A stretch of 64,000 nucleotides of DNA, taken from the NCBI RefSeq assembly GCF_018128545.1, contig NZ_JAGSND010000003.1, forward strand, positions 1 through 64,000, in the 5' to 3' direction. Source of the stretch: Sinanaerobacter chloroacetimidivorans (lineage in GTDB: Bacteria > Bacillota > Clostridia > Peptostreptococcales > Anaerovoracaceae). A program made the position numbers and the translations under genes. Numbering within the stretch: position 1 is the first letter of the stretch; each line of letters starts with the position of its first letter. Below are positions 35,040 through 43,260 of this stretch, piece by piece. The notes under the pieces were generated by a model, which did not search any database, had not been told where the DNA came from, and saw nothing but the letters and a program-made list of their open reading frames with translations.

Positions 35040-36047
35040 ATGAAGGCAAGAAAAATGTTCAGAACAATAGAGACTCATACAATGGGAGCGCCAACAAGGA
35101 CCGTAGTAAGCGGGTTCAGACATATTCCCGGCGATACAATGCAGAAAAAATTTGAATACATGAGAAAAAACGAGGATTGGTTCCGTACTCTTCTTTGTTT
35201 CGAACCTCGCGGAAGCGAAATCATGTCGGGTACTATTGTTACAGAGCCATGCACCCCTGGTACAGATGTAGGGATTCTGTATTTTGAAGCGAGCTGCTGG
35301 ATGCCGATGTGTGGGCATGATACAATAGGCGTTACTGTTGCATTGATTGAAGCAGGACTTGTGGATGTTACGGAACCAATCACCAAAATAAATCTTGATA
35401 CACCATCAGGGGTAGTAAGAGTTGAAGCAAAGGTAAATGACGGCGTCGTTGAAGAAGTATCATTTCTTAATGCGCCAGCAATGGTTCTAAACAAGGATGT
35501 TACTATCACTACCAAGGACTACGGTGAAATAAAATTTGACATATCATGGGGTGGAAATGCATACATAATCATCCCCGCAAAGACTTTCAGCATTGATATA
35601 TGTCCGGAAAATTCACGTACCTTTATAGAAATTGCTCAGAAGATTGCAGCTGAATGCAATGAGCAGGTAGAAGTGAAACATCCTAGTCTTCAATTTGTAG
35701 ACTGCGTAACTCACGTAGAATTCTACGGAGAGCCTAAGAGCGAGGATGCTGACATTCAGAACTGCGTAGTAGCGCTTCCTCAGGTTGTTGACCGTTCTCC
35801 TTGCGGAACAGGTACGTCAGCTAAGGCAGCTCTTCTTGTTGAAGAAGGAGAACTAAAGGTTGGAGATACATTTGTACATGAAAGCATCATAGGAACCAAA
35901 TTTAAGTGTGAAATCGTTGAGGAACTGGAAATTGAAGGCAGAAAGGCGGTTACTCCTAAGGTGACAGGAAATGCCTTTGTTATTGGATTCAATTCATGGG
36001 TACTTGATCCTAAGGACCCATTCCCAGAAGGATTCCTTTTAGGTTAA
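35040..36047 (+). CDS. Proline racemase family enzyme
   Basis: 335 residues. Both catalytic cysteines of the two-base mechanism are present: Cys91 in MCGHDTIGV and Cys255 in DRSPCGTGTSAK, so it should be a racemase or epimerase rather than a 3-hydroxyproline dehydratase (which lacks the first cysteine). The overall sequence runs close to clostridial proline racemases (EPRG near residue 57, ISWGGNAY, FNSWVLDPKDPFPEGF). MCGHDT instead of MCGHGT and GGNAY instead of GGSFF leave 4-hydroxyproline or another imino acid open. GGGAGG precedes the ATG. It is last in the sigma-54 operon; no D-proline reductase is in the window. Confidence 0.88.
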   Translation: MKARKMFRTIETHTMGAPTRTVVSGFRHIPGDTMQKKFEYMRKNEDWFRTLLCFEPRGSEIMSGTIVTEPCTPGTDVGILYFEASCWMPMCGHDTIGVTVALIEAGLVDVTEPITKINLDTPSGVVRVEAKVNDGVVEEVSFLNAPAMVLNKDVTITTKDYGEIKFDISWGGNAYIIIPAKTFSIDICPENSRTFIEIAQKIAAECNEQVEVKHPSLQFVDCVTHVEFYGEPKSEDADIQNCVVALPQVVDRSPCGTGTSAKAALLVEEGELKVGDTFVHESIIGTKFKCEIVEELEIEGRKAVTPKVTGNAFVIGFNSWVLDPKDPFPEGFLLG

Positions 36048-36076
36048 TTTCAAATTTGGGTTGCGTCGAAAAAAAT

Positions 36077-36149
36077 GGCACACCCCTAAAAAATGCACAC
36101 CCCCCCGCCTTCAAATCGTTTGACATTAGGGCAGGGGGTGCGCCTTTTA
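36077..36149 (+). terminator. GC-rich terminator after the proline racemase gene
   Basis: GGCACACCCC (36077-36086) or the C-rich run at 36095-36108 can pair with GGGGGTGCGCC (36134-36144), followed by TTTTAT. It begins 30 bp after the racemase stop. Confidence 0.6.
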
Positions 36150-36159
36150 TCATTTTATG

Positions 36160-36200
36160 GTTCTTATTTTTATGTCCTAAGGCATGGGACGAGAACCCCG
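36160..36200 (+). repeat. Truncated copy of the tRNA-linked repeat
   Basis: GTTCTTATTTTTATG followed by TCCTAAGGCATGGGAC, identical to copy 1 at all but one of 31 positions, then a GAGAACCCC that again resembles a tRNA T arm. The rest of the element is missing. Confidence 0.7.
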
Positions 36201-36217
36201 AAAGATATACAAACCTA

Positions 36218-36246
36218 AGAACCATTCCGCCGAGGTGGTTCTTTTA
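36218..36246 (+). terminator. Second terminator before the DUF4177 gene
   Basis: AGAACCA / TGGTTCT with an inner CC-GG, followed by TTTTATT. Its left arm can also pair with ATGGTTCTTA at 36157 in the repeat fragment. Confidence 0.6.
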
Positions 36247-36307
36247 TTATTACAGTTAATAGTATATACTAAATGCAGTTTATTTTTATCATTGAAAGGA
36301 ATTCATT

Positions 36308-36490
36308 ATGTGGGAATATACAACGGTGACTTTTAATAGTCTTTTTGATACGGAAAAAAGCTTAAAGAAAAAAAGTAACAAAGTACTTGAACAGCATGGA
36401 AAAGAAGGTTGGGAACTTGTTAATTTTCAATGTGTTGGTGCATTCGGTTCCATGATGGTATTTGTGCTGAAGAGAGAAAAGAAGCAATAA
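36308..36490 (+). CDS. DUF4177-family small protein
   Basis: 60 residues: MWEYTTVTF, then QHGKEGWELVNFQ, then a hydrophobic strand and a lysine tail. The WEY start and the EGWELV core are typical of DUF4177, a small alpha/beta domain of unknown function. GAAAGGA precedes the ATG. It stands alone between two terminators and the cobalamin riboswitch, so context gives no clue. Confidence 0.75.
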   Translation: MWEYTTVTFNSLFDTEKSLKKKSNKVLEQHGKEGWELVNFQCVGAFGSMMVFVLKREKKQ

Positions 36491-36543
36491 TAGATAATGA
36501 AGTTTAAACTAATGATTTGCAGATAGGGGGTGTATAATAGCTA

Positions 36544-36571
36544 TTGACATAAAACGTGTAATGATGATAAA
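36544..36571 (+). promoter_or_regulatory. Promoter of the cobalamin cluster
   Basis: TTGACA (36544-36549), 16-bp spacer, GATAAA (36566-36571), about 25 bp before the riboswitch. Confidence 0.55.
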
Positions 36572-36593
36572 CTAGCCTCGACAACATAACAAT

Positions 36594-36755
36594 CAAGAGG
36601 TGCTCTTCTGCCGGTGCAGAAGAGATAATAGGGAAGCTGGGTGAAAATCCCACGCGGGACCGCCGCTGTAAAAGAAGAGTCATATCCGTATGCCACTGTG
36701 AATAACGGGAAGGTGGATATTGACGTTGACGCTTGAGCCAGAAAACCTGCCTAAT
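36594..36755 (+). ncRNA. Cobalamin (AdoCbl) riboswitch
   Basis: Conserved blocks in order: AGAGGTGCTCTTCTGCCGGT at the 5' end, GGGAAGCTGGGTGAAAATCC, CACGCGGGACCGCCGCTGTA, then TATGCCACTG and GAGCCAGAAAACCTGCC. These are the standard B12-box elements. Binding of adenosylcobalamin would shut down the cbiM-to-cobT run. Confidence 0.95.
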
Positions 36756-36795
36756 GATTACGAAATACCAGGCGCTTACTGTGTAAGAAAGCCTG

Positions 36796-36853
36796 GGCTA
36801 TTACACAATCCTACGGACGAAGGGATGGTGTAGTAATAGGGAGCCTTTTTTTG
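36796..36853 (+). terminator. Riboswitch expression platform (terminator)
   Basis: GGCTATTACAC ... GTGTAGTAATAG with an inner ATCC/GGAT pair, then GGAGCC and a 7-T tail. The preceding CCAGGC...GCCTGG hairpin (36768-36796) could serve as the alternative pairing. Confidence 0.8.
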
Positions 36854-36922
36854 GTCTCTTTTATTATGCCTATTCTGGTGATTGCCGGGAATAGGCGATT
36901 TTATTTTTTGGAGGTTTATCTG

Positions 36923-37672
36923 ATGTCAAAAGTTCATAGACGTATTTTTACGCTATCGGTTGCCTTTGCCATTGTTTTTGGTTTTGCTGAAAACGTAAGC
37001 GCGATGCACATTATGGAAGGATACCTGCCGTTAAACCATTGTATTGTTTGGGGTGTGGTTTGTATTCCTTTTTTAATTTTAGGATTTTTATCAATTAAAA
37101 AGATCGTAGAGCAAAATCGCAGAACCCTGCTGATTTTGGTTATGATGGGTGCATATGCCTTTGTACTGTCGGCGCTAAAAATTCCATCTGTTACCGGCAG
37201 CAGTTCCCATCCGACAGGCACGGGACTCGGAGCCATTTTATTTGGGCCTGCAGCTATGTGTGTTATCGGGATTATTGTTTTGCTCTTCCAGGCCATATTG
37301 CTTGCCCATGGAGGGCTTACCACTCTTGGGGCCAATACTTTCTCCATGGCGATTGCCGGACCTTTTTTGGCTTACGGAATCTACATACTTTGCAATAGAT
37401 TAAAGGTACCCAAGTCCGTAGGTATTTTTCTGGCAGCTAGCTTGAGTGATTTGTTTACCTATTGTGTTACGGCTTTTCAGCTTGCTTTGGCACATCCGGC
37501 AGAGGTAGGAGGTTTCCGCGCCTCCTTTGTGGAATTTTTAGGCATATTCGCTATGACCCAGATTCCACTGGCCATCATCGAGGGATTGTTGGCAGTCATT
37601 GTCATCAAAGGATTAGAGGCATACGCGAAACCCGAACTGACGGAACTCAGATATTTTGAAGGAGGGATCTAA
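36923..37672 (+). CDS. cbiM: Cobalt ECF transporter substrate-binding membrane protein
   Basis: 249 residues. The start is ATG 36923 after GGAGG; the longer frame from 36851 begins inside the terminator. An N-terminal signal sequence ends near NVSA, exposing MHIMEGYLP, whose Met-His N terminus binds Co2+ in CbiM. About six helices follow, with SSSHPTGTGLGAILFGP and AHGGLTTLGAN motifs. It is the first gene under the riboswitch and works with CbiN, CbiQ and CbiO. Confidence 0.95.
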   Translation: MSKVHRRIFTLSVAFAIVFGFAENVSAMHIMEGYLPLNHCIVWGVVCIPFLILGFLSIKKIVEQNRRTLLILVMMGAYAFVLSALKIPSVTGSSSHPTGTGLGAILFGPAAMCVIGIIVLLFQAILLAHGGLTTLGANTFSMAIAGPFLAYGIYILCNRLKVPKSVGIFLAASLSDLFTYCVTAFQLALAHPAEVGGFRASFVEFLGIFAMTQIPLAIIEGLLAVIVIKGLEAYAKPELTELRYFEGGI

Positions 37673-37673
37673 T

Positions 37674-37967
37674 ATGACAAAGAATACAAAAGTAGTTCTC
37701 GTTTTATTACTGCTGATTGTTCTTATAGCGGTTGTTCCGCTGTTAACAATCCAGGATTCCGAATTTGGAGGAGCTGACGGTGCCGCAGAGGAAGCGATTA
37801 CCAAAATCAATCCCACCTATATTCCATGGGCGGAATCTCTGGTGGAACCTCCGGGAGGTGAGACGGAATCTTTGCTGTTTTGTTTACAGGCGGGGATTGG
37901 TGCCGGAATTTTCGGCTTTGGTTTTGGTTATCTTGTGGCGAGAAAAAAATTTCAGAAAGGTGCATAA
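37674..37967 (+). CDS. cbiN: Cobalt ECF transporter auxiliary protein
   Basis: 97 residues with one helix at each end and an extracytoplasmic loop containing SEFGGADGAAEEAI and YIPWAESLVEPPGGE, the standard CbiN layout. It interacts with CbiM during metal insertion. ATG 37674 follows GGAGG and begins 1 bp after the cbiM stop. Confidence 0.93.
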   Translation: MTKNTKVVLVLLLLIVLIAVVPLLTIQDSEFGGADGAAEEAITKINPTYIPWAESLVEPPGGETESLLFCLQAGIGAGIFGFGFGYLVARKKFQKGA

Positions 37968-37973
37968 CTCAAT

Positions 37974-38762
37974 ATGATGATGATAGACAAACTCGCATAT
38001 TCGTCCAGGCTGCGCGATAAAAGTCCGGCCTTAAAGGCTTCTCTAGCTGTGGGTACGCTGCTTATCTGTGTGGGTGCGCGTTCGTTTATGGTTTCGCTGA
38101 TTACGATTATCGTAATGGGAGGTCTTACTGTGTTGTCCAGCAGGATCTCCCTTCTGAAATATTTGAAATTAATGAGCATTCCTTTTGGATTTATGGTGTT
38201 AAGTACCATTGCAATTGTAATAAACCTTTCAGACAAGCCTATGGATTTGCTCTCAGTACCCGTCGGCTCCGGCTATCTGGCGATCAGTTATCATTCCCTG
38301 ACTGAGGGAATCCTGCTCGTGATGGTAGCTTTGGCGTCGGTCTCCTGCCTGTATTTTCTGACCCTGAGTACAGCAATGCTGGATATTCTGGAGGTTCTGA
38401 GAAGACTTCACTGTCCGATACTCATGGTGGAATTGATGATGCTGATTTATCGGTATATCTTCGTTATTCTGGATATGGCCAGTGCAATCACAACGTCGCA
38501 GCACTGCCGCTTGGGCAACAAGGATTTTATGACGGAACTTCGGTCTATGGGACAGATGCTTGCAGTGCTGCTGGTACGATCTTTGAAAAGGTCCTCCCAG
38601 CTTTTCGATGCTATGGAGTCGCGCTGCTACGACGGAGAAATCCGGGTACTGCGTGAATCTTATACGGCTGAAAAACGGGAGCTGATAGGGACGGCAGGTT
38701 TCCTTGCAGCAATGCTTGCCATCGCTATCCTTTGCAGGCTGAAAGGAATCGGATTGTGGTGA
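37974..38762 (+). CDS. cbiQ: Cobalt ECF transporter transmembrane (T) component
   Basis: 262 residues with about five helices and the cytoplasmic coupling-helix region (ELRSMGQMLAVLLVRSLKRS and FDAMESRCYDGE) that contacts the ATPase. CbiQ couples ATP hydrolysis by CbiO to movement of CbiM. It starts 6 bp after cbiN; its stop overlaps the likely cbiO start. Confidence 0.93.
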   Translation: MMMIDKLAYSSRLRDKSPALKASLAVGTLLICVGARSFMVSLITIIVMGGLTVLSSRISLLKYLKLMSIPFGFMVLSTIAIVINLSDKPMDLLSVPVGSGYLAISYHSLTEGILLVMVALASVSCLYFLTLSTAMLDILEVLRRLHCPILMVELMMLIYRYIFVILDMASAITTSQHCRLGNKDFMTELRSMGQMLAVLLVRSLKRSSQLFDAMESRCYDGEIRVLRESYTAEKRELIGTAGFLAAMLAIAILCRLKGIGLW

Positions 38763-39616
38763 ATATCAACATGAACGGAAATGCAGATATCATAATGGAA
38801 CTAGAGAACCTATGCTATACCTACGAAGATGGAACTGAGGCGCTGAAAGGAATCGATCTTCAGATCAGACGCGGTGAGAAGCTGGCGATTATGGGAGCCA
38901 ACGGTTCCGGGAAATCTACACTGTTCCTCACGCTGAATGGGATTCACAAACCAACCAGAGGAAAGCTGCTTTTTAACGGACGCCCTGTGGAATATTCCAG
39001 AAAAGGGCTTCTGGATCTGCGTAAAAAAGTTGGAATTGTGTTTCAAGATCCGGACAGTCAGCTATTTTCAGCCAGTGTGGTCCAGGAAATCTCCTTTGGA
39101 ATCTTAAATTTGGGTGTCCCTGAAAAGGAGGCGGCAAAAAGGGTTGAGGAAGTAATGGAGGAATTGAATATTCTTCTCTTTCGGAATAAGCCCACTCATT
39201 TTCTGAGCGGAGGACAAAAGAAACGAGTATCCATTGCGGATATTCTGGTAATGGATCCTGAAATGATCATACTGGATGAGCCTGCCGCCGCTTTAGATCC
39301 CAAACATGCAAGAATGATTGACGGTATCATTGACAAACTCAGTGAGAAGGGAATTACTGTGATCCTGTCTACCCATGACGTAGACAGGGCACTGAAATGG
39401 GCAGACCGGGTGGTACTGCTGGAGGACGGTATTGTCATCAGAGAGGCTAAACCTGACGCAGTTTTTCAGGAAGAAGAAGTACTTATGCGAACCAATCTGG
39501 AAAAGCCTGCAGTGCTGAAATTATTTGAGACCTTATGCCGGGCCGGGATCCTGAATGAAAATTTGAAAATACCCCACACGGTTCAAGAACTGGAGCAATA
39601 CATAAACAATCGATAA
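38759..39616 (+). CDS. cbiO: Cobalt ECF transporter ATP-binding protein
   Basis: About 285 residues. Walker A GANGSGKST, Q-loop VFQDPDSQLF, signature LSGGQKKRVSIA, Walker B MIILDEPAAALD, H-loop LSTHDVD. I place the start at GTG 38759, overlapping the cbiQ stop (GTGA), with GAAAGGA upstream. GTG 38756 and ATG 38771 are alternatives, so the first few residues are uncertain. Confidence 0.92.
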   Translation: MNINMNGNADIIMELENLCYTYEDGTEALKGIDLQIRRGEKLAIMGANGSGKSTLFLTLNGIHKPTRGKLLFNGRPVEYSRKGLLDLRKKVGIVFQDPDSQLFSASVVQEISFGILNLGVPEKEAAKRVEEVMEELNILLFRNKPTHFLSGGQKKRVSIADILVMDPEMIILDEPAAALDPKHARMIDGIIDKLSEKGITVILSTHDVDRALKWADRVVLLEDGIVIREAKPDAVFQEEEVLMRTNLEKPAVLKLFETLCRAGILNENLKIPHTVQELEQYINNR

Positions 39617-39634
39617 AAGAGAGCAGGTATCTGA

Positions 39635-40429
39635 ATGAATAGAAAAAGAGCAATTTTAGTGGTTAGCTTTGGTACGAGTCATGCCGCTACCAGAGAGAAG
39701 ACCATCGGTGCCATAGAAACAGAAATCGCAGCGGCCTTTCCCGATTATGAAATCAGGAGGGCTTTCACCAGCGGTATGATACTGAAGCTGTTGAAGAAAA
39801 GAGACGGAATCGCGATCGACACTGTTGCTGAAGCAATGGAACGACTTGCTTCAGAAGGATTTCAGCAGGTTATCATACAGCCTACTCATGTAATCAACGG
39901 AGAGGAATATGACGATATGGCAGCGGATGCTGAGCAGTACAGGGATAGGTTTGAAAAAATAACAATCGGAGCTCCGCTTCTTACTCATACCGAAGACTAT
40001 CGGAAGGTAATCCATGCTGTTACGGAACAGCTGCCGGGACTGGATGTCCAGGATGCTTTGGTTTTAATGGGGCATGGCACAGAACACCATGCCAATGCGG
40101 TTTATGCTGCGTTGGATTATCATTTTAAAGATATGGGGTATTCCAATGTGTTTGTTGGTACTGTAGAAGCATATCCCGATGTTCACACGATGGTTAGAAA
40201 GGTGAAAGAGTATCAGCCCAAGAGGATTACTCTGCTGCCCCTTATGGTAGTGGCAGGAGATCATGCTGTAAACGATATGGCAGGAGAAGAGGAAGATTCC
40301 TGGAAAGAAATCTTTAAAAAAGAAGGCTATGAGGTGAGCTGTATCTTAAAAGGGCTAGGGGAATTCAAGTCCATTCGCGAAATATATCTGGATCATTTAT
40401 CAGAGGCAATGAAGCAGATTCAGGATTGA
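39635..40429 (+). CDS. cbiK: Sirohydrochlorin cobaltochelatase
   Basis: 264 residues. Inserts Co2+ into sirohydrochlorin, the committed early-cobalt step. Features: ILVVSFGTSH at the N terminus, the metal histidine in IQPTHVINGEEYDDM, and LMGHGTEHHANAVY. The family length (~265) matches CbiK rather than the short CbiX. No signal peptide, so a cytoplasmic form. It follows the cobalt importer directly, coupling uptake to insertion. Confidence 0.94.
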   Translation: MNRKRAILVVSFGTSHAATREKTIGAIETEIAAAFPDYEIRRAFTSGMILKLLKKRDGIAIDTVAEAMERLASEGFQQVIIQPTHVINGEEYDDMAADAEQYRDRFEKITIGAPLLTHTEDYRKVIHAVTEQLPGLDVQDALVLMGHGTEHHANAVYAALDYHFKDMGYSNVFVGTVEAYPDVHTMVRKVKEYQPKRITLLPLMVVAGDHAVNDMAGEEEDSWKEIFKKEGYEVSCILKGLGEFKSIREIYLDHLSEAMKQIQD

Positions 40430-40456
40430 AATCGGTATCTGTCAAGGAGTGAGATA

Positions 40457-41650
40457 ATGGAGCAATCGGTGCAAAATGGGCACAAAGAGAAGCCAGGATT
40501 ACGCTGGGGATTCACTACAGGCAGCTGTGCTGCAGCTGCGGCTCAGCGTGCAGCTGCAATGGCCCTTGGGGTACGCGTTTCTCCCGAGGAACGGATCTTT
40601 TTAAGAACGCCGAAAGGGATTGATTTATCGCTGGCTATGGAAAAGCCGGAGTCCGGAGAAGGCTGGGCAAGCTGTGCCGTGAAAAAAGACAGTGGCGATG
40701 ATCCTGATATCACAAATGGAATTCTTGTTTTTGCCAAAGTAACAATTCAATCAAAGGGGAAGCCCCTTCAAGAAGAACCTTTGCCGGGTGGAGAAGATGT
40801 CCAAATCACAATCACCGGAGGAGAAGGGATCGGTAAAGTAACCAAGGCCGGACTGGCATGTTCCGTCGGAGAGGCGGCCATAAACCCGGTACCAAGGAAA
40901 ATGATTTTGGAACAAGTACGAAGGGTTTGTGAAGAACTGGATTTTTACGGGAAGCTGCTCGTAGAACTGACCATTCCGGAGGGTGCAGAGCTTGCGAAAC
41001 GTACTTATAATCCCCGTCTCGGGGTTGTAGGAGGAATTTCAATTCTCGGAACAAGCGGTATTGTAGAACCGATGAGCGAACAGGCGTTAATCGATACCAT
41101 CAAGGTGGAAATGAACGTCAGAAGGGCTGCCGGTGCAGAATTTCTGGTGGTAACGCCCGGAAATTACGGGGAAAGCTTTCTGAGGAAACAGTTCAAGGCA
41201 GAGCAGTTTGATTCGGTAAAGTGCAGCAACTTTATCGGGGATGCCTTGGATTATGCTGAGCTATGCGGATTCAAAGGAGTTTTGCTTGTCGGGCACATTG
41301 GAAAATTGATCAAGGCGTCTGCTGGAATCCTGAACACCCATTCCAAGTATGGGGATGCTCGAATGGAAATTCTGGGAGTTCACGCGGCGCTGTCGGGTGC
41401 GTCAAAAAGCGTAATAGAAAAACTGCTTGCCTGCGTCACAACAGAGGAAGCCATTGCTGTACTGGATGAGGCAGAAATCAGAACGGAGACGATGTTGTCC
41501 ATTCTAAAAAAATTGGATTTTCACTTGAAAGAGCGGGTGCATCACAATCTGGAAATTGGAGCGATCCTGTTCTCCAATCAATACGGATATCTCGGGGAAA
41601 CCGAGGATGCAGTACAATTAAGAAACAGCATATTGGGAATGGGACGATGA
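40457..41650 (+). CDS. cbiD: Cobalt-precorrin-5B C1-methyltransferase
   Basis: 397 residues with the glycine/alanine-rich start GFTTGSCAAAAAQRAA and later VEMNVRRAAGAEFLVVTPGN. It methylates C1 after acetaldehyde loss in the anaerobic route. CbiD has no similarity to the other corrin methylases, and its presence with CbiG and CbiK marks the oxygen-independent pathway. Confidence 0.95.
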   Translation: MEQSVQNGHKEKPGLRWGFTTGSCAAAAAQRAAAMALGVRVSPEERIFLRTPKGIDLSLAMEKPESGEGWASCAVKKDSGDDPDITNGILVFAKVTIQSKGKPLQEEPLPGGEDVQITITGGEGIGKVTKAGLACSVGEAAINPVPRKMILEQVRRVCEELDFYGKLLVELTIPEGAELAKRTYNPRLGVVGGISILGTSGIVEPMSEQALIDTIKVEMNVRRAAGAEFLVVTPGNYGESFLRKQFKAEQFDSVKCSNFIGDALDYAELCGFKGVLLVGHIGKLIKASAGILNTHSKYGDARMEILGVHAALSGASKSVIEKLLACVTTEEAIAVLDEAEIRTETMLSILKKLDFHLKERVHHNLEIGAILFSNQYGYLGETEDAVQLRNSILGMGR

Positions 41651-41716
41651 GCAAATCAGGATTTGATGAAAGACTGTTCGGGGGCCCCTGACCAGTTGAA
41701 GTTGAGGGAAAGAAGC

Positions 41717-42427
41717 ATGGAACAAAGAAAAGACAAGAGCGGGAAGCTTTACGGCGTGGGAGTTGGTCCCGGAGATCCGGAACTTTTGACAGTAAAGGCA
41801 GTCAGATTGATACGGGAGTGCCAGGTGATTGTAATCCCTGCATCCGGAAAGGAAACCAATGTGGCGTATGAAATTGCAAAAGGAGCAGTACCCGAGATTG
41901 AGGGGAAGGAACTGCTGGAACTATTCATGCCCATGACCAGGGATGAAAATCAGCTGGGGGAAAGCCATGAGAAAGCCTCTCTGAGAATCATCACGGAGCT
42001 GGAGAAGGGGAAAGACCTCGCCTTTTTAACCTTAGGCGACCCATCTATATATTCCACTTATATCTATGTTCACAATCGCATTCTGGCCAAGGGATATGAA
42101 GCGGAAATCATACCGGGGATTCCCTCTTTCTGTGCGGCTGCGGCACGATTAAATGAAGGACTGACAGAAGCATCAGAGGCATTGCATATCATACCGGCCT
42201 CCTATGAGGGTTTGGAAGAGGCATTGGACTTAAAAGGAACCCGAATTCTGATGAAGTCAGGAAAATCCATTGGTAATATCAAATCTATTCTAGGCACCCG
42301 GAGTACGCCGCTCTCTGTAAAGATGGTGGAACGCTGCGGAATGCAGGGAGAACGTATTTTTCATAAATTAGAAGAGATTGACGAGAATGCTGGCTATTTT
42401 TCCATCCTGGTGGTGAAGGATCAATAG
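41717..42427 (+). CDS. cbiL: Cobalt-factor-II C20-methyltransferase
   Basis: 236 residues. Class III SAM methylase with GVGVGPGDPELLTVKAVRLI at the N terminus and LTLGDPSIYSTYIYV. The start is ATG 41717 (GAGGGAAAGAAGC before it); the frame from 41663 has no site. The GDPSIYST signature is typical of CbiL/CobI. Confidence 0.92.
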   Translation: MEQRKDKSGKLYGVGVGPGDPELLTVKAVRLIRECQVIVIPASGKETNVAYEIAKGAVPEIEGKELLELFMPMTRDENQLGESHEKASLRIITELEKGKDLAFLTLGDPSIYSTYIYVHNRILAKGYEAEIIPGIPSFCAAAARLNEGLTEASEALHIIPASYEGLEEALDLKGTRILMKSGKSIGNIKSILGTRSTPLSVKMVERCGMQGERIFHKLEEIDENAGYFSILVVKDQ

Positions 42428-42484
42428 AGAAGGATTTGGAAAAGAGCATTCTTATCAATACATCCATAGAAAAGGAGAGCAGCC

Positions 42485-43240
42485 ATGGTACATTTTGTAG
42501 GTGCGGGCTCCGGTGCGGCAGATTTGATTACGGTCAGAGGACATAAGCTCTTGACCGAGGCTGATGTAATCATCTATGCAGGCTCCCTGGTAAACCCGGA
42601 GCTTCTTAAAATATCAAAGGAAGAATGTAAGATATACGATAGCGCTTCCATGACCCTGGAAGAGGTGATCGATGTCATGAAGGCAGCGGAAACTGCCGGA
42701 AAGACGACAGTGAGATTGCATACCGGAGACCCCAGCATCTATGGGGCAATCAGGGAGCAAATGGATCTTCTGGATTCCTGTGGAATCGAATATGACGTAG
42801 TGCCGGGAGTGAGCTCCTGTTTTGGAGCGGCGGCGGCATTAAAGGCAGAATACACCTTGCCGGATGTATCGCAGACTGTAATTATTACCAGAATGGCAGG
42901 GCGGACCCCTGTGCCGGAGAAGGAAGAAATTTCATTGCTGGCGGCCCATCAGGCGACTATGGTAATTTTCCTGAGTACAGGGCTGCTGGAACCTTTAAGG
43001 GACCGATTGCTGGCGGGTGGTTATCAAAAGGATACCCCGGCTGCCATTGTTTATAAAGCAAGCTGGCCTGATGAAAAGATATTCAGAGGTACGGTGGATA
43101 CACTGCCGCTGATGGCAAAAGAAAATAAGATCACGAAGACGGCGTTGATTTTGGTTGGAGATTTTCTAGGAGAGACCTACGATCGCTCCAAGCTTTATGA
43201 TCCAGCCTTCACCCATGAGTTTCGGCAAGCGAGCAAATAA
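42485..43240 (+). CDS. cbiF: Cobalt-precorrin-4 C11-methyltransferase
   Basis: 251 residues. Class III methylase: VHFVGAGSGAADLITVRGHK at the N terminus, LHTGDPSIYGAIREQMD, and VPGVSSCFGAAAALKAEYTL, which distinguish CbiF/CobM. AAAGGAGAGC precedes the ATG. Confidence 0.93.
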   Translation: MVHFVGAGSGAADLITVRGHKLLTEADVIIYAGSLVNPELLKISKEECKIYDSASMTLEEVIDVMKAAETAGKTTVRLHTGDPSIYGAIREQMDLLDSCGIEYDVVPGVSSCFGAAAALKAEYTLPDVSQTVIITRMAGRTPVPEKEEISLLAAHQATMVIFLSTGLLEPLRDRLLAGGYQKDTPAAIVYKASWPDEKIFRGTVDTLPLMAKENKITKTALILVGDFLGETYDRSKLYDPAFTHEFRQASK

Positions 43241-43260
43241 GGAAATGAAGTGATAGAAAG

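Noticed and set aside
31212..36047. A D-proline reductase (prd) operon
   Set aside because: There is a racemase and a sigma-54 activator but no PrdA/PrdB-like gene, no selenocysteine context and no RnfC-like PrdC.
35040..36047. trans-3-hydroxy-L-proline dehydratase
   Set aside because: That branch lacks the first catalytic cysteine, whereas both Cys91 and Cys255 are present here.
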